A stretch of DNA of 64,000 nucleotides from Brachybacterium fresconis. GTDB lineage: Bacteria; Actinomycetota; Actinomycetes; Actinomycetales; Dermabacteraceae. Of the stretch, positions 51,619-59,796 are shown one piece after another. The notes beneath the pieces are model-generated. The model saw only the letters and a list, made by a program, of their open reading frames with translations. It made no database searches and had not been told where the DNA came from. The stretch is from positions 496,001 through 560,000 of the forward strand of contig NZ_JAGIOC010000001.1 of the NCBI RefSeq assembly GCF_017876515.1, read 5' to 3'. A program made the position numbers and the translations under genes. Position 1 is the first letter of the stretch. Every line of letters starts with the position of its first letter.

Positions 51619-52481
51619 CCGAGCCTCCCGGCGGCAGCGCGGGCGAGGATCCACGCCTTCTGAGCGTCGGGCACCCGGATGCGCCGACGCCCGATCTCTG
51701 CGGCAGGAGTGACGCGCAGCCGTTTCGCGAGCGCGCAGTACAGGCCGTGCGCGGCGCTGACGGCCCGCCGGCTGCTGACCGGAAGATCCCCGATGACGGC
51801 GGCCGCGGCCTCCAGATCGGCGTCGATGTCATCCAGCAGGACGTCGCGCTCGGCGTCCGTGAAGGAGTCCCGGTCGATCCCGCGGAGGTATGCGCGCCCG
51901 AGCAGCTCCTCGTCGTCGGCGAGATCGCGGAGAAAGTTGACCTTCTGGAAGGCCGCTCCGAGCCGACGGGCGCCGGGTCCGAGGCGTTCGTAGGCGTGCG
52001 GGTCGCCGTCGACGAAGGCGCACAGGCACATCAGGCCGACGACTTCGGCGGAGCCGTAGATGTACTCGGACAGGCTCTCGGCGCTGTGCGGCCGCGGAGA
52101 TAGGTCCCGTCGCATCGAGGTGAAGAACGGCGAGACCAGCTCGTCGCCGATCCCGCACCGTCGTGCCGTCAGTGCGAATGCATGGACCACCAGATTCGCA
52201 CTCCGGCCACTCCTCAGCGCACGGTCGGTCTCCTGCTCGAGCCCGTCCAACAGCTCGGCGCGCAGCGGCGGTGTGAGTCGCGGATCGGGGTCGTCGACGA
52301 TCTCGTCCGCGACGCGCACCAGCGCGTAGGTGCTGCGCACGTGGGTGCGCACGGGTTCGTCCAGGAGTCTCGACGCCCACCCGAAGGAGGTCGAGTACCC
52401 GGCGATGACCTGCCGCGACGCCGCTTGGGCGACCCGGTCGTACTGCGTGAGGGTGGGGCAGGATCCGTGGCGCGCTCTCAT
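51615..52481 (-). CDS. crtB: Phytoene synthase CrtB
   Basis: CrtB joins two geranylgeranyl diphosphates to form phytoene. The 288-residue protein has both aspartate motifs: VRVADEIVDD near residue 60 and NFLRDLADDEE near 185, which bind the diphosphates through Mg. The start overlaps the tspO-like gene by 4 bp. Confidence 0.95.
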   Translation of the reverse strand: MRARHGSCPTLTQYDRVAQAASRQVIAGYSTSFGWASRLLDEPVRTHVRSTYALVRVADEIVDDPDPRLTPPLRAELLDGLEQETDRALRSGRSANLVVHAFALTARRCGIGDELVSPFFTSMRRDLSPRPHSAESLSEYIYGSAEVVGLMCLCAFVDGDPHAYERLGPGARRLGAAFQKVNFLRDLADDEELLGRAYLRGIDRDSFTDAERDVLLDDIDADLEAAAAVIGDLPVSSRRAVSAAHGLYCALAKRLRVTPAAEIGRRRIRVPDAQKAWILARAAAGRLG

Positions 52482-53290
52482 CCGGCCACCGTGCTCCGGG
52501 ACCTGCGCAGCCGCCGCACGACGGCGACGACCGTGGCCGCGCCGACGACGACGGCGGCGATGGCGGCTCCCGTCGCGGTGATCGGTGAGTGCGGCTCACC
52601 GGTGCTGCGAGCGACCGCGATCCACGCGATGCCCCACGTGATACCGGCGGGCGCGGCGATCGCTCCCCGGCCGGATGAGGCGAGAGCGATTCCGATCAGT
52701 CCGGCGACGACGAGCACGAGGACCGCCAACCACTCGGGGTGGCCGAGGTCCGGCGCCCCGGCTCCGACCAGCGCGGCGGTGATGTTCGCACAGGTGGCGA
52801 CGCTGACCCATCCGAGGTAGAGGCCGAAGGTGCCGTCGACCACCAGCAGCTCCAGCGGTCCGCGGGCGGCGGCACGTGAGAGGCGCCGGAAGAGCACGGC
52901 GAGGGCAGCGAGCAGCAGCACGATCACGGGCACGGTGAGGCCGACCCGGCCCGCCTGGACCAGCAGGATCCACGCGGCATTGAGCAGCAGGGAGGCGATG
53001 GCGGGCCCCGCCACGCGCCGCTCGTCGGTCCGGTCCCACCACTGCCACAGGGTGTATGCCCCCAGTGCCGCGTAGATGACGGTCCAGATCGAGAAGGCCG
53101 GCCCCGCGGGGGCGATGAGGGTGGCATCGGTGGCCAGGAGCCCGTCGGCGGCTTCGGAGATCGGCACGCCACCGAAGGCTCCGACGCCGATCGCGGATCC
53201 CACGATCGCGACGACGAAGCTCGCGGTCACGGCAAGTCGCCGTGCGAGAGTTCGCCGGCGCGTCGACGAGGACGAGTCGGTGCGCGTCAT
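52478..53290 (-). CDS. TspO/MBR-like membrane protein
   Basis: The 270-residue protein has about seven hydrophobic segments and Trp-rich stretches (FSIWTVIYAALGAYTLWQWW, then LLLNAAWILL) like the TspO/MBR family, which binds porphyrins and affects light and oxidative responses. It lies inside the carotenoid operon with ATGA overlaps to crtE and crtB. A role in carotenoid or tetrapyrrole handling is plausible; the N-terminal half has no named domain. Confidence 0.75.
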   Translation of the reverse strand: MTRTDSSSSTRRRTLARRLAVTASFVVAIVGSAIGVGAFGGVPISEAADGLLATDATLIAPAGPAFSIWTVIYAALGAYTLWQWWDRTDERRVAGPAIASLLLNAAWILLVQAGRVGLTVPVIVLLLAALAVLFRRLSRAAARGPLELLVVDGTFGLYLGWVSVATCANITAALVGAGAPDLGHPEWLAVLVLVVAGLIGIALASSGRGAIAAPAGITWGIAWIAVARSTGEPHSPITATGAAIAAVVVGAATVVAVVRRLRRSRSTVAG

Positions 53291-54378
53291 GATGCTTCCT
53301 CCGTCAGGGTCGGGGCGGGCACGAGCGCCTCGCCCGCGGTCGCACGGATGTCGTGGACGACGTCCGTGAGACGGTCGGCGAGGGTGCTCGGCAGGCCGGA
53401 TCGGTGCGCGGTCTGCACCGCCCGGTCCAGGTGGTGGTCGGCGAGATCCTGGACGGCGCCGCGCGCTCCGCACTCGGTGAGCACCGTCCGCGCCCGAGCG
53501 GCGCCGCCGTGGTCGAGCCGTCGATCACCGACCAGGCCGTCCAGAGCGGTCCAGGACGGCGTGGATCGCGCGTGGGCGATGAGGGCGGTGGCCTTCCCCT
53601 CGCGAAGATCCGAGAGGGTGCTCTTGCCCGTACGGGCCTCGTTGCCGAACACGCCGAGCAGGTCATCCAGCAGCTGGAAGCCGACTCCGAGGCAATGCCC
53701 GATCTCCCCCAGGGCGGTGACGGTGGAGGGCTGAGCCTCGGCCAGCACCGCCGCGGCTCGCAGGGGGAGCTCGAACGAGTACGAGGCCGTCTTCAGGGCC
53801 GCGACGCGCAGGGTGGCGTCGACGACGGGGTCGATCTCGAGGCCGAGCCCGAACCGGACGTCGGCGAGCTCGCCGGTGGCCGAGGTGTGCACGGCCGCGT
53901 CGAGCAGATCCAGCAGGTGATCGACGATCTCCTGCTCTGCACCGCAGGTGGCGACCGTTCGGATGGCGGTCGTCAGCGCGAGGTCGCCGGCGAGGACCCC
54001 CGCCGCGTCGGCGTAGCGCCGTACCGAGGTCTCGGGCAGGTCGCCCTCGCGGGCTTCGCCGGCGAAGGCACCGGAGACGTTGAGCCGCCCCCGACGCAGG
54101 TGATCCCCGTCGATGACGTCGTCGTGGATCACGAATGCGGTGTGCAGCAGTTCGACGGCGGCCGCGGTCCGGACGGCGGCCGCGGTGCGCCGACCGCCGA
54201 GGCCCTCGTGGGTGATCAGCAGGAGCTGAGGACGCAGTCTTTTCCCGTCCCTCAGCGCCTCCCCCACCGCGATCCAGAGTCGCCGGTGATCAGGGCCCAG
54301 GTCTCCGGATCGGGCAGAGCCGGCACGGATCTGCGCTGTCAGCTCGCGCTCGACCGCTGCGAGCGGTTCGTCTCCCAC
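53287..54378 (-). CDS. crtE: Geranylgeranyl diphosphate synthase CrtE
   Basis: This trans-prenyltransferase makes geranylgeranyl diphosphate, the carotenoid precursor. The 363-residue protein has the first aspartate-rich motif IHDDVIDGD (Asp86-Asp90) and a second region FQLLDDLLGVFG. GTG at 54378 is chosen because AAGGAG (minus strand) lies 5 bases upstream; the frame stays open to 54438 but lacks a ribosome binding site there. It heads the crt operon and its promoter overlaps that of the divergent marR gene. Confidence 0.92.
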   Translation of the reverse strand: MGDEPLAAVERELTAQIRAGSARSGDLGPDHRRLWIAVGEALRDGKRLRPQLLLITHEGLGGRRTAAAVRTAAAVELLHTAFVIHDDVIDGDHLRRGRLNVSGAFAGEAREGDLPETSVRRYADAAGVLAGDLALTTAIRTVATCGAEQEIVDHLLDLLDAAVHTSATGELADVRFGLGLEIDPVVDATLRVAALKTASYSFELPLRAAAVLAEAQPSTVTALGEIGHCLGVGFQLLDDLLGVFGNEARTGKSTLSDLREGKATALIAHARSTPSWTALDGLVGDRRLDHGGAARARTVLTECGARGAVQDLADHHLDRAVQTAHRSGLPSTLADRLTDVVHDIRATAGEALVPAPTLTEEAS

Positions 54379-54387
54379 GTCTGCTCC

Positions 54388-54427
54388 TTGGGGCCCGGTC
54401 AATCCAGGAATATAGTTAGCCTGGCTA
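54388..54427 (+). promoter_or_regulatory. marR promoter with palindromic operator, shared with crtE
   Basis: TTGGGG (54388-54393) and TATAGT (54411-54416) are spaced by 17 bases and could drive the marR gene. The palindrome TAGCC-T-GGCTA (54417-54427) abuts the -10. On the other strand TATATT is a possible crtE -10, and the palindrome falls in that promoter's spacer. A repressor bound here would close both directions. Confidence 0.6.
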
Positions 54428-54452
54428 GGTAGAGGCACCGTATCATGAGGTC

Positions 54453-54989
54453 ATGCCTGATCACACGGCGGCACCGGCCGCGGACACGCGACGCGCAGCG
54501 CAGAACGCACCCTCGAGCACCTCGTATTGGTTCGACGAGCCGGACTCGGCGGTGTCCGTGCTGCACGCCGTGCGCGACGTGCAGGAGGCCGGCCGCGATA
54601 TGCGTCGCCGGATGAGCACCGGCATGTCGATGAACACCACCGACCTGGAGGCCCTCCGCCACGCCATAGCCCACGAGCGCGACGACGACCCGCTCACACC
54701 CAAGACGCTCTCCCGGCATCTCGACATCTCCGGCGCCTCGACATCGAAGCTCATCGATCGCCTCACCCTCTCGGGCCACCTGGTCCGGACCGACCATCCA
54801 CGGGACCGCCGTTCCGTGATCCTCCTGGCCACGGAGCACGCCCACCATCAGGTCCGCGAGCGCTTATCGGACATGCACGAACGCATGCTGGCCGTCGCCC
54901 GCTCCCTGCCGGAGGGCTCCCGGGCGGATACCGCCGAGTTCCTGCAGGCGATGGCCGAATGCCTGAGGGCGGAGCCCGCGCCGCACTAG
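54453..54989 (+). CDS. MarR family regulator of the carotenoid operon
   Basis: The 178-residue protein has a MarR winged helix (residues about 75-130; LTPKTLSRHLDISGASTSKLIDRL, then DHPRDRRSVIL). It is divergent from crtE, the same arrangement as the MarR-type CrtR of Corynebacterium, which represses the crt operon and is relieved by geranylgeranyl diphosphate. By analogy it may sense an isoprenoid. The palindrome between the two genes is its likely site. The ribosome binding site is short (GAGG, close to the ATG). Confidence 0.9.
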   Translation: MPDHTAAPAADTRRAAQNAPSSTSYWFDEPDSAVSVLHAVRDVQEAGRDMRRRMSTGMSMNTTDLEALRHAIAHERDDDPLTPKTLSRHLDISGASTSKLIDRLTLSGHLVRTDHPRDRRSVILLATEHAHHQVRERLSDMHERMLAVARSLPEGSRADTAEFLQAMAECLRAEPAPH

Positions 54990-55142
54990 GAAGCGGGTCA
55001 GGCTCGATGCAGCGCATCGACGTCGACGCGACTCGCGAGCGGCGCAGGACGAGTCAACTGCATCGCTGTGTCCACGCCCCCTATCCACGAGGCACCAGGA
55101 GGGAATAGCCTGAAGCATTGTTTTGCACCCTCATAGGAGCTG

Positions 55143-56171
55143 ATGATGACTTCCTCTCCCGTCACCATCCTGCCCGCCGTTCATCTGACCTCTGACGTCA
55201 CCGCACGGGCGACGACGGAGCGACCGGTCCAGCACGCCGTGCACGTGCTGCACGACAATCCCGAGTGGCTGCCGCCGTTCCGTCGTGCCTTCGAGGCGGA
55301 GGGAGTGCCGCTGGTGGAATGGCGCCTCGGAGAGGGATCCCTCGACCTGGACGCGGAACCGCCCCGCGGGGTGATCTGGTCACGTTTGAGCGCCTCCTCG
55401 CACACCCGCAGCGCCCCGCTGGCGAAGGACGCCGCCCGCTCGATCACGGCCTGGGCCGCCTCCTGGGGTCGCCGCGTGGTGAACGGTCAGCACGTCGCGG
55501 ACCTCGAGGTCTCCAAGATCGTGCAGCACGCCCAGCTGCGCCGCGCCGGATTCGACGTCCCGCGCACTCTCGCCGTCTTCGGCCGCGACGGCCTGATCGA
55601 GGCGGCCGAAGGCTTCCGGGCCCCGTTCCTGACCAAGCACAATCAGGGCGGCAAGGGCCTCGGGGTACGACGCTTCGACGACCACGCGGCCTTCGCCGCC
55701 TACGTGCACGGGGACGATTTCGAGGACGCGGCCGACGGGATCACCCTGCTGCAGGAGCTGCTGGTCGCCGACGAGCCCGCCATCACTCGTGCCGAGTTCG
55801 TCGGGGGCGAGTTCGTCTACGCGGTACGGGTGGACACCTCCGGCGGTGCCTTCGAGCTGTGCCCCGCCGAGGCCTGCGCCGTACCCGGGCAGGACACCGC
55901 CGCGGAGCCGATGTTCCGGATCCGCCCCGACGTGACGGCACGCACGCCTCTGATCCGTCGGTACCAATCGCTGCTGTCCGAACTCGGCATCGAGATCGCC
56001 GGGATCGAGTACATGACCACGATCGACGGCCGCACCGTCACCTACGACATCAACACCAACACCAACTACAACCCCGACGTCGAGGGATCCCTGCAGGCCC
56101 CCGCCGCCCGACACATCGCCCGCTATCTGGGGTCCCTGCTGCGCGAGGAGCAGGAGGCCGACGGGCGCTGA
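55143..56171 (+). CDS. ATP-grasp family protein (RimK-like)
   Basis: The 342-residue protein has the ATP-grasp layout of RimK and related ligases: a lysine-containing loop (PFLTKHNQGGKGLGVRRF, near residue 160), an acidic Mg site near YMTTIDGRTVTYDINTNTNY, where Asp and Asn residues bind Mg. These enzymes join amino acids to carboxylates; the substrate is unknown. Two ATGs (55143, 55146) follow AGGAG; the second has the better spacing and would make the protein one residue shorter. Confidence 0.75.
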   Translation: MMTSSPVTILPAVHLTSDVTARATTERPVQHAVHVLHDNPEWLPPFRRAFEAEGVPLVEWRLGEGSLDLDAEPPRGVIWSRLSASSHTRSAPLAKDAARSITAWAASWGRRVVNGQHVADLEVSKIVQHAQLRRAGFDVPRTLAVFGRDGLIEAAEGFRAPFLTKHNQGGKGLGVRRFDDHAAFAAYVHGDDFEDAADGITLLQELLVADEPAITRAEFVGGEFVYAVRVDTSGGAFELCPAEACAVPGQDTAAEPMFRIRPDVTARTPLIRRYQSLLSELGIEIAGIEYMTTIDGRTVTYDINTNTNYNPDVEGSLQAPAARHIARYLGSLLREEQEADGR

Positions 56172-56346
56172 CGCCGCGAGGCCGAGCGGTGGGCCGCGCT
56201 GTCCCGCGACGAGCGAGGCGCCCGGCCGAGACCGGCTCGATGACTCCGCCGGAGCCAGAACAACCGCCTGGCACCTGCAGCGTGTTCACCGCTGCGATCA
56301 AGGCCGGCAGCTCACATCGACTGCCGCTCCCCCACGATCACCTCGA

Positions 56347-57942
56347 TCAGGTCCGCGGCGGGAAGAGGTCGGGGAACCGCTCCTGGACCCGGGCCTGACG
56401 CCAGCGATCATGGAAGAGCGCGACCGCTTCGCCGTCGGGTCGGTAGAGGACCTCGACACCGGGAAGGGACGCCATCTGCGCGACACCGGAGGCGGGCAGC
56501 GGCAGCGAACGGTCGTAACCCAGGGGCGCGTCGAGGGTGATCTCGGCCCCGAACTCGCGGCGCATCCGGTCGACCACGACATCGAACTGCAGCTCCCCGA
56601 CGGCGGCGAGGACGGGTCCGCCCGGGCTCCCGTTCGCGTCGCGGAGAACCTGAATGGCACCTTCTTCCTCCAGCTGGGAGAGGCCCTTGGCGAAGCGCTT
56701 GTGGTGCGCGGCGTCGAGGTTGTGGGCCACGCGGAACCGCTCGGGATCGAACCGCGGCATACCGGGGAAGGTCACGCTCGGGCCGGCATGGATCGTGTCT
56801 CCGACGTGCAGCCCGCTGGCATTGACGAATCCGACGACGTCTCCGGGCCACGACGCCGTCGCGGTGTGGCGTCCGCGGCCGACCATGTGGTGGGCGTACT
56901 TGGAGGAGACAGGGCGGCCGCTCTGTGCATGATGCAGCTCCATGCCCCGCGCGAACACTCCGGAGTTCACACGCACGAACGCGATCTGGTCGCGATGGGC
57001 AGGATTCATGCCGGCCTGGACCTTGAACACGTAGCCCGAGAAGTCCGAGCCCAGGGGCCGGGACGCTCCGGAGACATCACGGCGCTGCTCGGGGGCCGGC
57101 GCGTGCTGGGTGAGGAAATCCAGCAGGAGCCGCACCCCCACGTTCCCCGCGGCCGCGGTGAACAGGACCGGCGTCTGCTCCCCGGCGAGGAACTGCTCTG
57201 CCTCGAAAGTGCCGTTGAGCGCGGCGGCGACACCGGCTCCTTCGACCGCCTCGAGCCAGATCCCGGGATCGAGACCTCGATCCGCAGCGCCGTCGACGGC
57301 CTCCTCCCGAGCGACCCGGGCGCCGGAGTCGACCACCTCATGGCGCACATAGGTCGCCGCCCCCGGCTCCAGCAGCCCGGTGAACCGTCCGGCGTATCCC
57401 ACGGGCCAGTTCACGGCGACCGGGGTGCGGCCGGTGGCCGCCTGGATCTCGTCGAAGAGCTCGAGGGCCTCGAGCCCGGGTCGATCCCATTTGTTGATCA
57501 CCGTCACCACGGGCAGACCCAGCCGGCGGCACGCGTCGAAGAGCTTGCGCGTCTGGGCCTCCATGCCCTTGGCGGCATCGATGAGCATCACCGCGAAATC
57601 GACGGCGGTGAGCACTCGGAAGGTGTCCTCGGAGAAGTCGGAGTGGCCCGGGGTGTCCACCAGGTTCAGCACCACGTCCCGGTAGTCGAAGCGCAGGGCG
57701 GTCGAGGTGACCGAGATACCCCGCTCCTTCTCCACCTCTCCCCAGTCCGAGATGCTCGCGGCGCGGCTGGCCTTGCCGTGGGTGACGCCCGCTTCCTCCA
57801 TGACGTGGGCGTGCAGAGCCATCGCCTCTGTCAAGGTCGACTTGCCGGCGTCGGGGTGGGAGATGACGGCGAAGGTGCGTCGCCGCACCGCCTCGTCGAG
57901 AACGGGCGAGGACTGCGGGGCGGTCGTCAGATCGGTGGCCAT
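56347..57942 (-). CDS. prfC: Peptide chain release factor 3
   Basis: RF3 is a translational GTPase that recycles RF1 and RF2 after termination. The 531-residue protein shows the P loop SHPDAGKSTL, the switch II GTPase motif DTPGHSDF and NKWD. Its N-terminal motif order and the later RF3-specific FKVQAGMNPAHRD segment separate it from EF-G. It is a single gene on the minus strand. Confidence 0.95.
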   Translation of the reverse strand: MATDLTTAPQSSPVLDEAVRRRTFAVISHPDAGKSTLTEAMALHAHVMEEAGVTHGKASRAASISDWGEVEKERGISVTSTALRFDYRDVVLNLVDTPGHSDFSEDTFRVLTAVDFAVMLIDAAKGMEAQTRKLFDACRRLGLPVVTVINKWDRPGLEALELFDEIQAATGRTPVAVNWPVGYAGRFTGLLEPGAATYVRHEVVDSGARVAREEAVDGAADRGLDPGIWLEAVEGAGVAAALNGTFEAEQFLAGEQTPVLFTAAAGNVGVRLLLDFLTQHAPAPEQRRDVSGASRPLGSDFSGYVFKVQAGMNPAHRDQIAFVRVNSGVFARGMELHHAQSGRPVSSKYAHHMVGRGRHTATASWPGDVVGFVNASGLHVGDTIHAGPSVTFPGMPRFDPERFRVAHNLDAAHHKRFAKGLSQLEEEGAIQVLRDANGSPGGPVLAAVGELQFDVVVDRMRREFGAEITLDAPLGYDRSLPLPASGVAQMASLPGVEVLYRPDGEAVALFHDRWRQARVQERFPDLFPPRT

Positions 57943-58109
57943 TCCCGTCAGAATACCCCCACGTCAGAGGAAGATTCTGGGGATGGTGAGCGAGCCAACG
58001 CGGGTCGCTCCCGGTTCCTCCACGGCGGCCCGGCCCCGGCGGCTCCCCACGCCCACCCCCGACCCCGCTCGACCGGATCTCGCGAACCCCAGGCCTCTAG
58101 GCTGGGGCC

Positions 58110-59372
58110 ATGATGACCTCGCGCCTCTCCCTCCCCGCCCGTGGACGCCGGATCCTGGTCCGGACCGCTGCCGTGGGTGCCGGGACGCTGTTCGGCGCCC
58201 AGGTGCTCGTGATCGGGACGCTGGCGACGGCGGACTGGGTCAAGGAGCGGGGCCGCAAGGTGCGCGACGCGCCGCGGCCGGGCACATTCCACGCCCAGGT
58301 GGAGGGGACGCCCTTTCGCATCTACACCTCGGGCGACACCCTCTACGACGACATGATCGAGGCGATCGACTCCGCCCGCGACTCGATCCAGCTGGAGACG
58401 TTCATCTGGAAGGGCGATGACGTGGGTCAGCGCTTCCTGGACGCCCTGAACCGTGCCGCGGAGCGGGGCGTGAGCGTGCATGTGATCTACGACGGATTCG
58501 CCAACCTCGTGGTCCCGGCCTCGTTCTATCGACAGGTCTCCGAGCGCGTCCACCTCTGGCGGGTGCCGGTCCTGCACCGGACGTTCTGGAAGGGGCTGAT
58601 CCGCCACACCGGCGTCAACCATTCCAAGGTCATGGTGGTCGACGACGACGTCGCCTTCGTCGGCGGGTACAACATCGGATCCCTCTACGCCCGCCAGTGG
58701 CGCGACACCCACCTGCGCACGAGAGGACCGGCCGTCTGGGGACTGCGCGACGCCATCGCCCAGAAGTGGAACGAGGGCCGGGACGCCGGAGAGGACATCC
58801 CGTGGATCCCGCCGCGCTCCTGGGAGCCGGAGATGCGCGTGGCCGCTAACCTCCCGATCCAGCTGGTGTACCCGATCCGGGGCCTCTATCTGGAAGCGAT
58901 CGAACGCGCCCAGGACCACGTGTACATCACCACCCCGTACTTCATCCCCGACCACCAGATCCTCACCGCGCTCCTGAAGGCTGCCCAGCGCGGGGTCGAC
59001 GTGCGGGTGATGCTGCCCAAGGACTCCAACCACTTCGTGGCGGACTGGGTCTCCCGCGGCTTCTACGGACAGATGCTGGACGCCGGGATCACGATCCTGC
59101 TCTACAGCGCGGCGATGATCCACGCGAAGACCGCCACGGTCGACGGCTACTGGTCCACCGTGGGGACCGCGAACATCGACCGCCTCTCGCTGTCGTTCAA
59201 CTATGAGACGAACGTCGCGATCTCCGATCCGGGCTTCGCGGCCGAGATCGAGAAGATCTTCGCGGCCGACTCCGAGCACTGCGAGGAGCTCACCTCCCCG
59301 CGCTGGCGGGATCGCCATCCGATGGCGCGCGTGGCGGAAGCGATCCTCGCCCCGCTGGGGCCGCTGCTGTGA
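58110..59372 (+). CDS. Phospholipase D family protein (cardiolipin-synthase-like)
   Basis: The 420-residue protein has two HKD motifs: His171-Lys173-Asp178 (NHSKVMVVDD) and His338-Lys340-Asp345 (IHAKTATVDG). An N-terminal hydrophobic segment (residues about 20-42) should anchor it in the membrane. Two such motifs, with the hydrophobic anchor, suggest cardiolipin synthase activity. MM at the start leaves two possible ATGs; no strong ribosome binding site is seen. Confidence 0.88.
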   Translation: MMTSRLSLPARGRRILVRTAAVGAGTLFGAQVLVIGTLATADWVKERGRKVRDAPRPGTFHAQVEGTPFRIYTSGDTLYDDMIEAIDSARDSIQLETFIWKGDDVGQRFLDALNRAAERGVSVHVIYDGFANLVVPASFYRQVSERVHLWRVPVLHRTFWKGLIRHTGVNHSKVMVVDDDVAFVGGYNIGSLYARQWRDTHLRTRGPAVWGLRDAIAQKWNEGRDAGEDIPWIPPRSWEPEMRVAANLPIQLVYPIRGLYLEAIERAQDHVYITTPYFIPDHQILTALLKAAQRGVDVRVMLPKDSNHFVADWVSRGFYGQMLDAGITILLYSAAMIHAKTATVDGYWSTVGTANIDRLSLSFNYETNVAISDPGFAAEIEKIFAADSEHCEELTSPRWRDRHPMARVAEAILAPLGPLL

Positions 59373-59431
59373 GCACGCGATATCCCCGAACCGACCACGC
59401 GGAACCACGACGAGCGATGTGAAGATACGAG

Positions 59432-59773
59432 ATGGATGCGAGGACGGCCCTGAGCGCAGGCCTGTTCGCCGCCTGGGCCGTGCACGACGCGGAGGAGGTG
59501 GCCACAATGGCGGCGACGTCCCGCCGCGTGCTCGGCGCAGAGCCGCGGAAGCTCCCGATCCCGGAGCCGCTGCGCTCCCGAGGACTCTCCCAGGCCCACG
59601 TGACCCTGAGCGTCGCCCCGATGTCCCTCCCCGTCGCCACGGCCGCGTTCCAGGGCATCCGGACGCGATGTCGGTCGCGGTGGTTCCGCGGCGCGGTGCT
59701 CCCCCTCACCGTCGGTGCGCATCTCCTCGCCGCGGCGATCCTCGGCGAGAGATCCCTGGGCCGCGAGATCTGA
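59432..59773 (+). CDS. HXXEE domain membrane protein
   Basis: The 113-residue protein has the AVHDAEEV segment (His-x-x-Glu-Glu) that names the family, in a hydrophobic context, followed by two more hydrophobic stretches. Members are commonly near 170 residues, so this one may be shortened. Function is unknown. Confidence 0.6.
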   Translation: MDARTALSAGLFAAWAVHDAEEVATMAATSRRVLGAEPRKLPIPEPLRSRGLSQAHVTLSVAPMSLPVATAAFQGIRTRCRSRWFRGAVLPLTVGAHLLAAAILGERSLGREI

Positions 59774-59796
59774 GGAGCTCCAGGGCGAGCACCCGC

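Noticed and set aside
54379-54438. A start for crtE at the upstream GTG (54438)
   Set aside because: It lacks a ribosome binding site and would place the start across the operator; the GTG at 54378 has AAGGAG at proper spacing.
56410-58113. A long open frame on the plus strand antisense to the release factor 3 gene
   Set aside because: It overlaps a well-supported prfC gene, has no recognisable domain and is typical of antisense frames in high-GC coding DNA.
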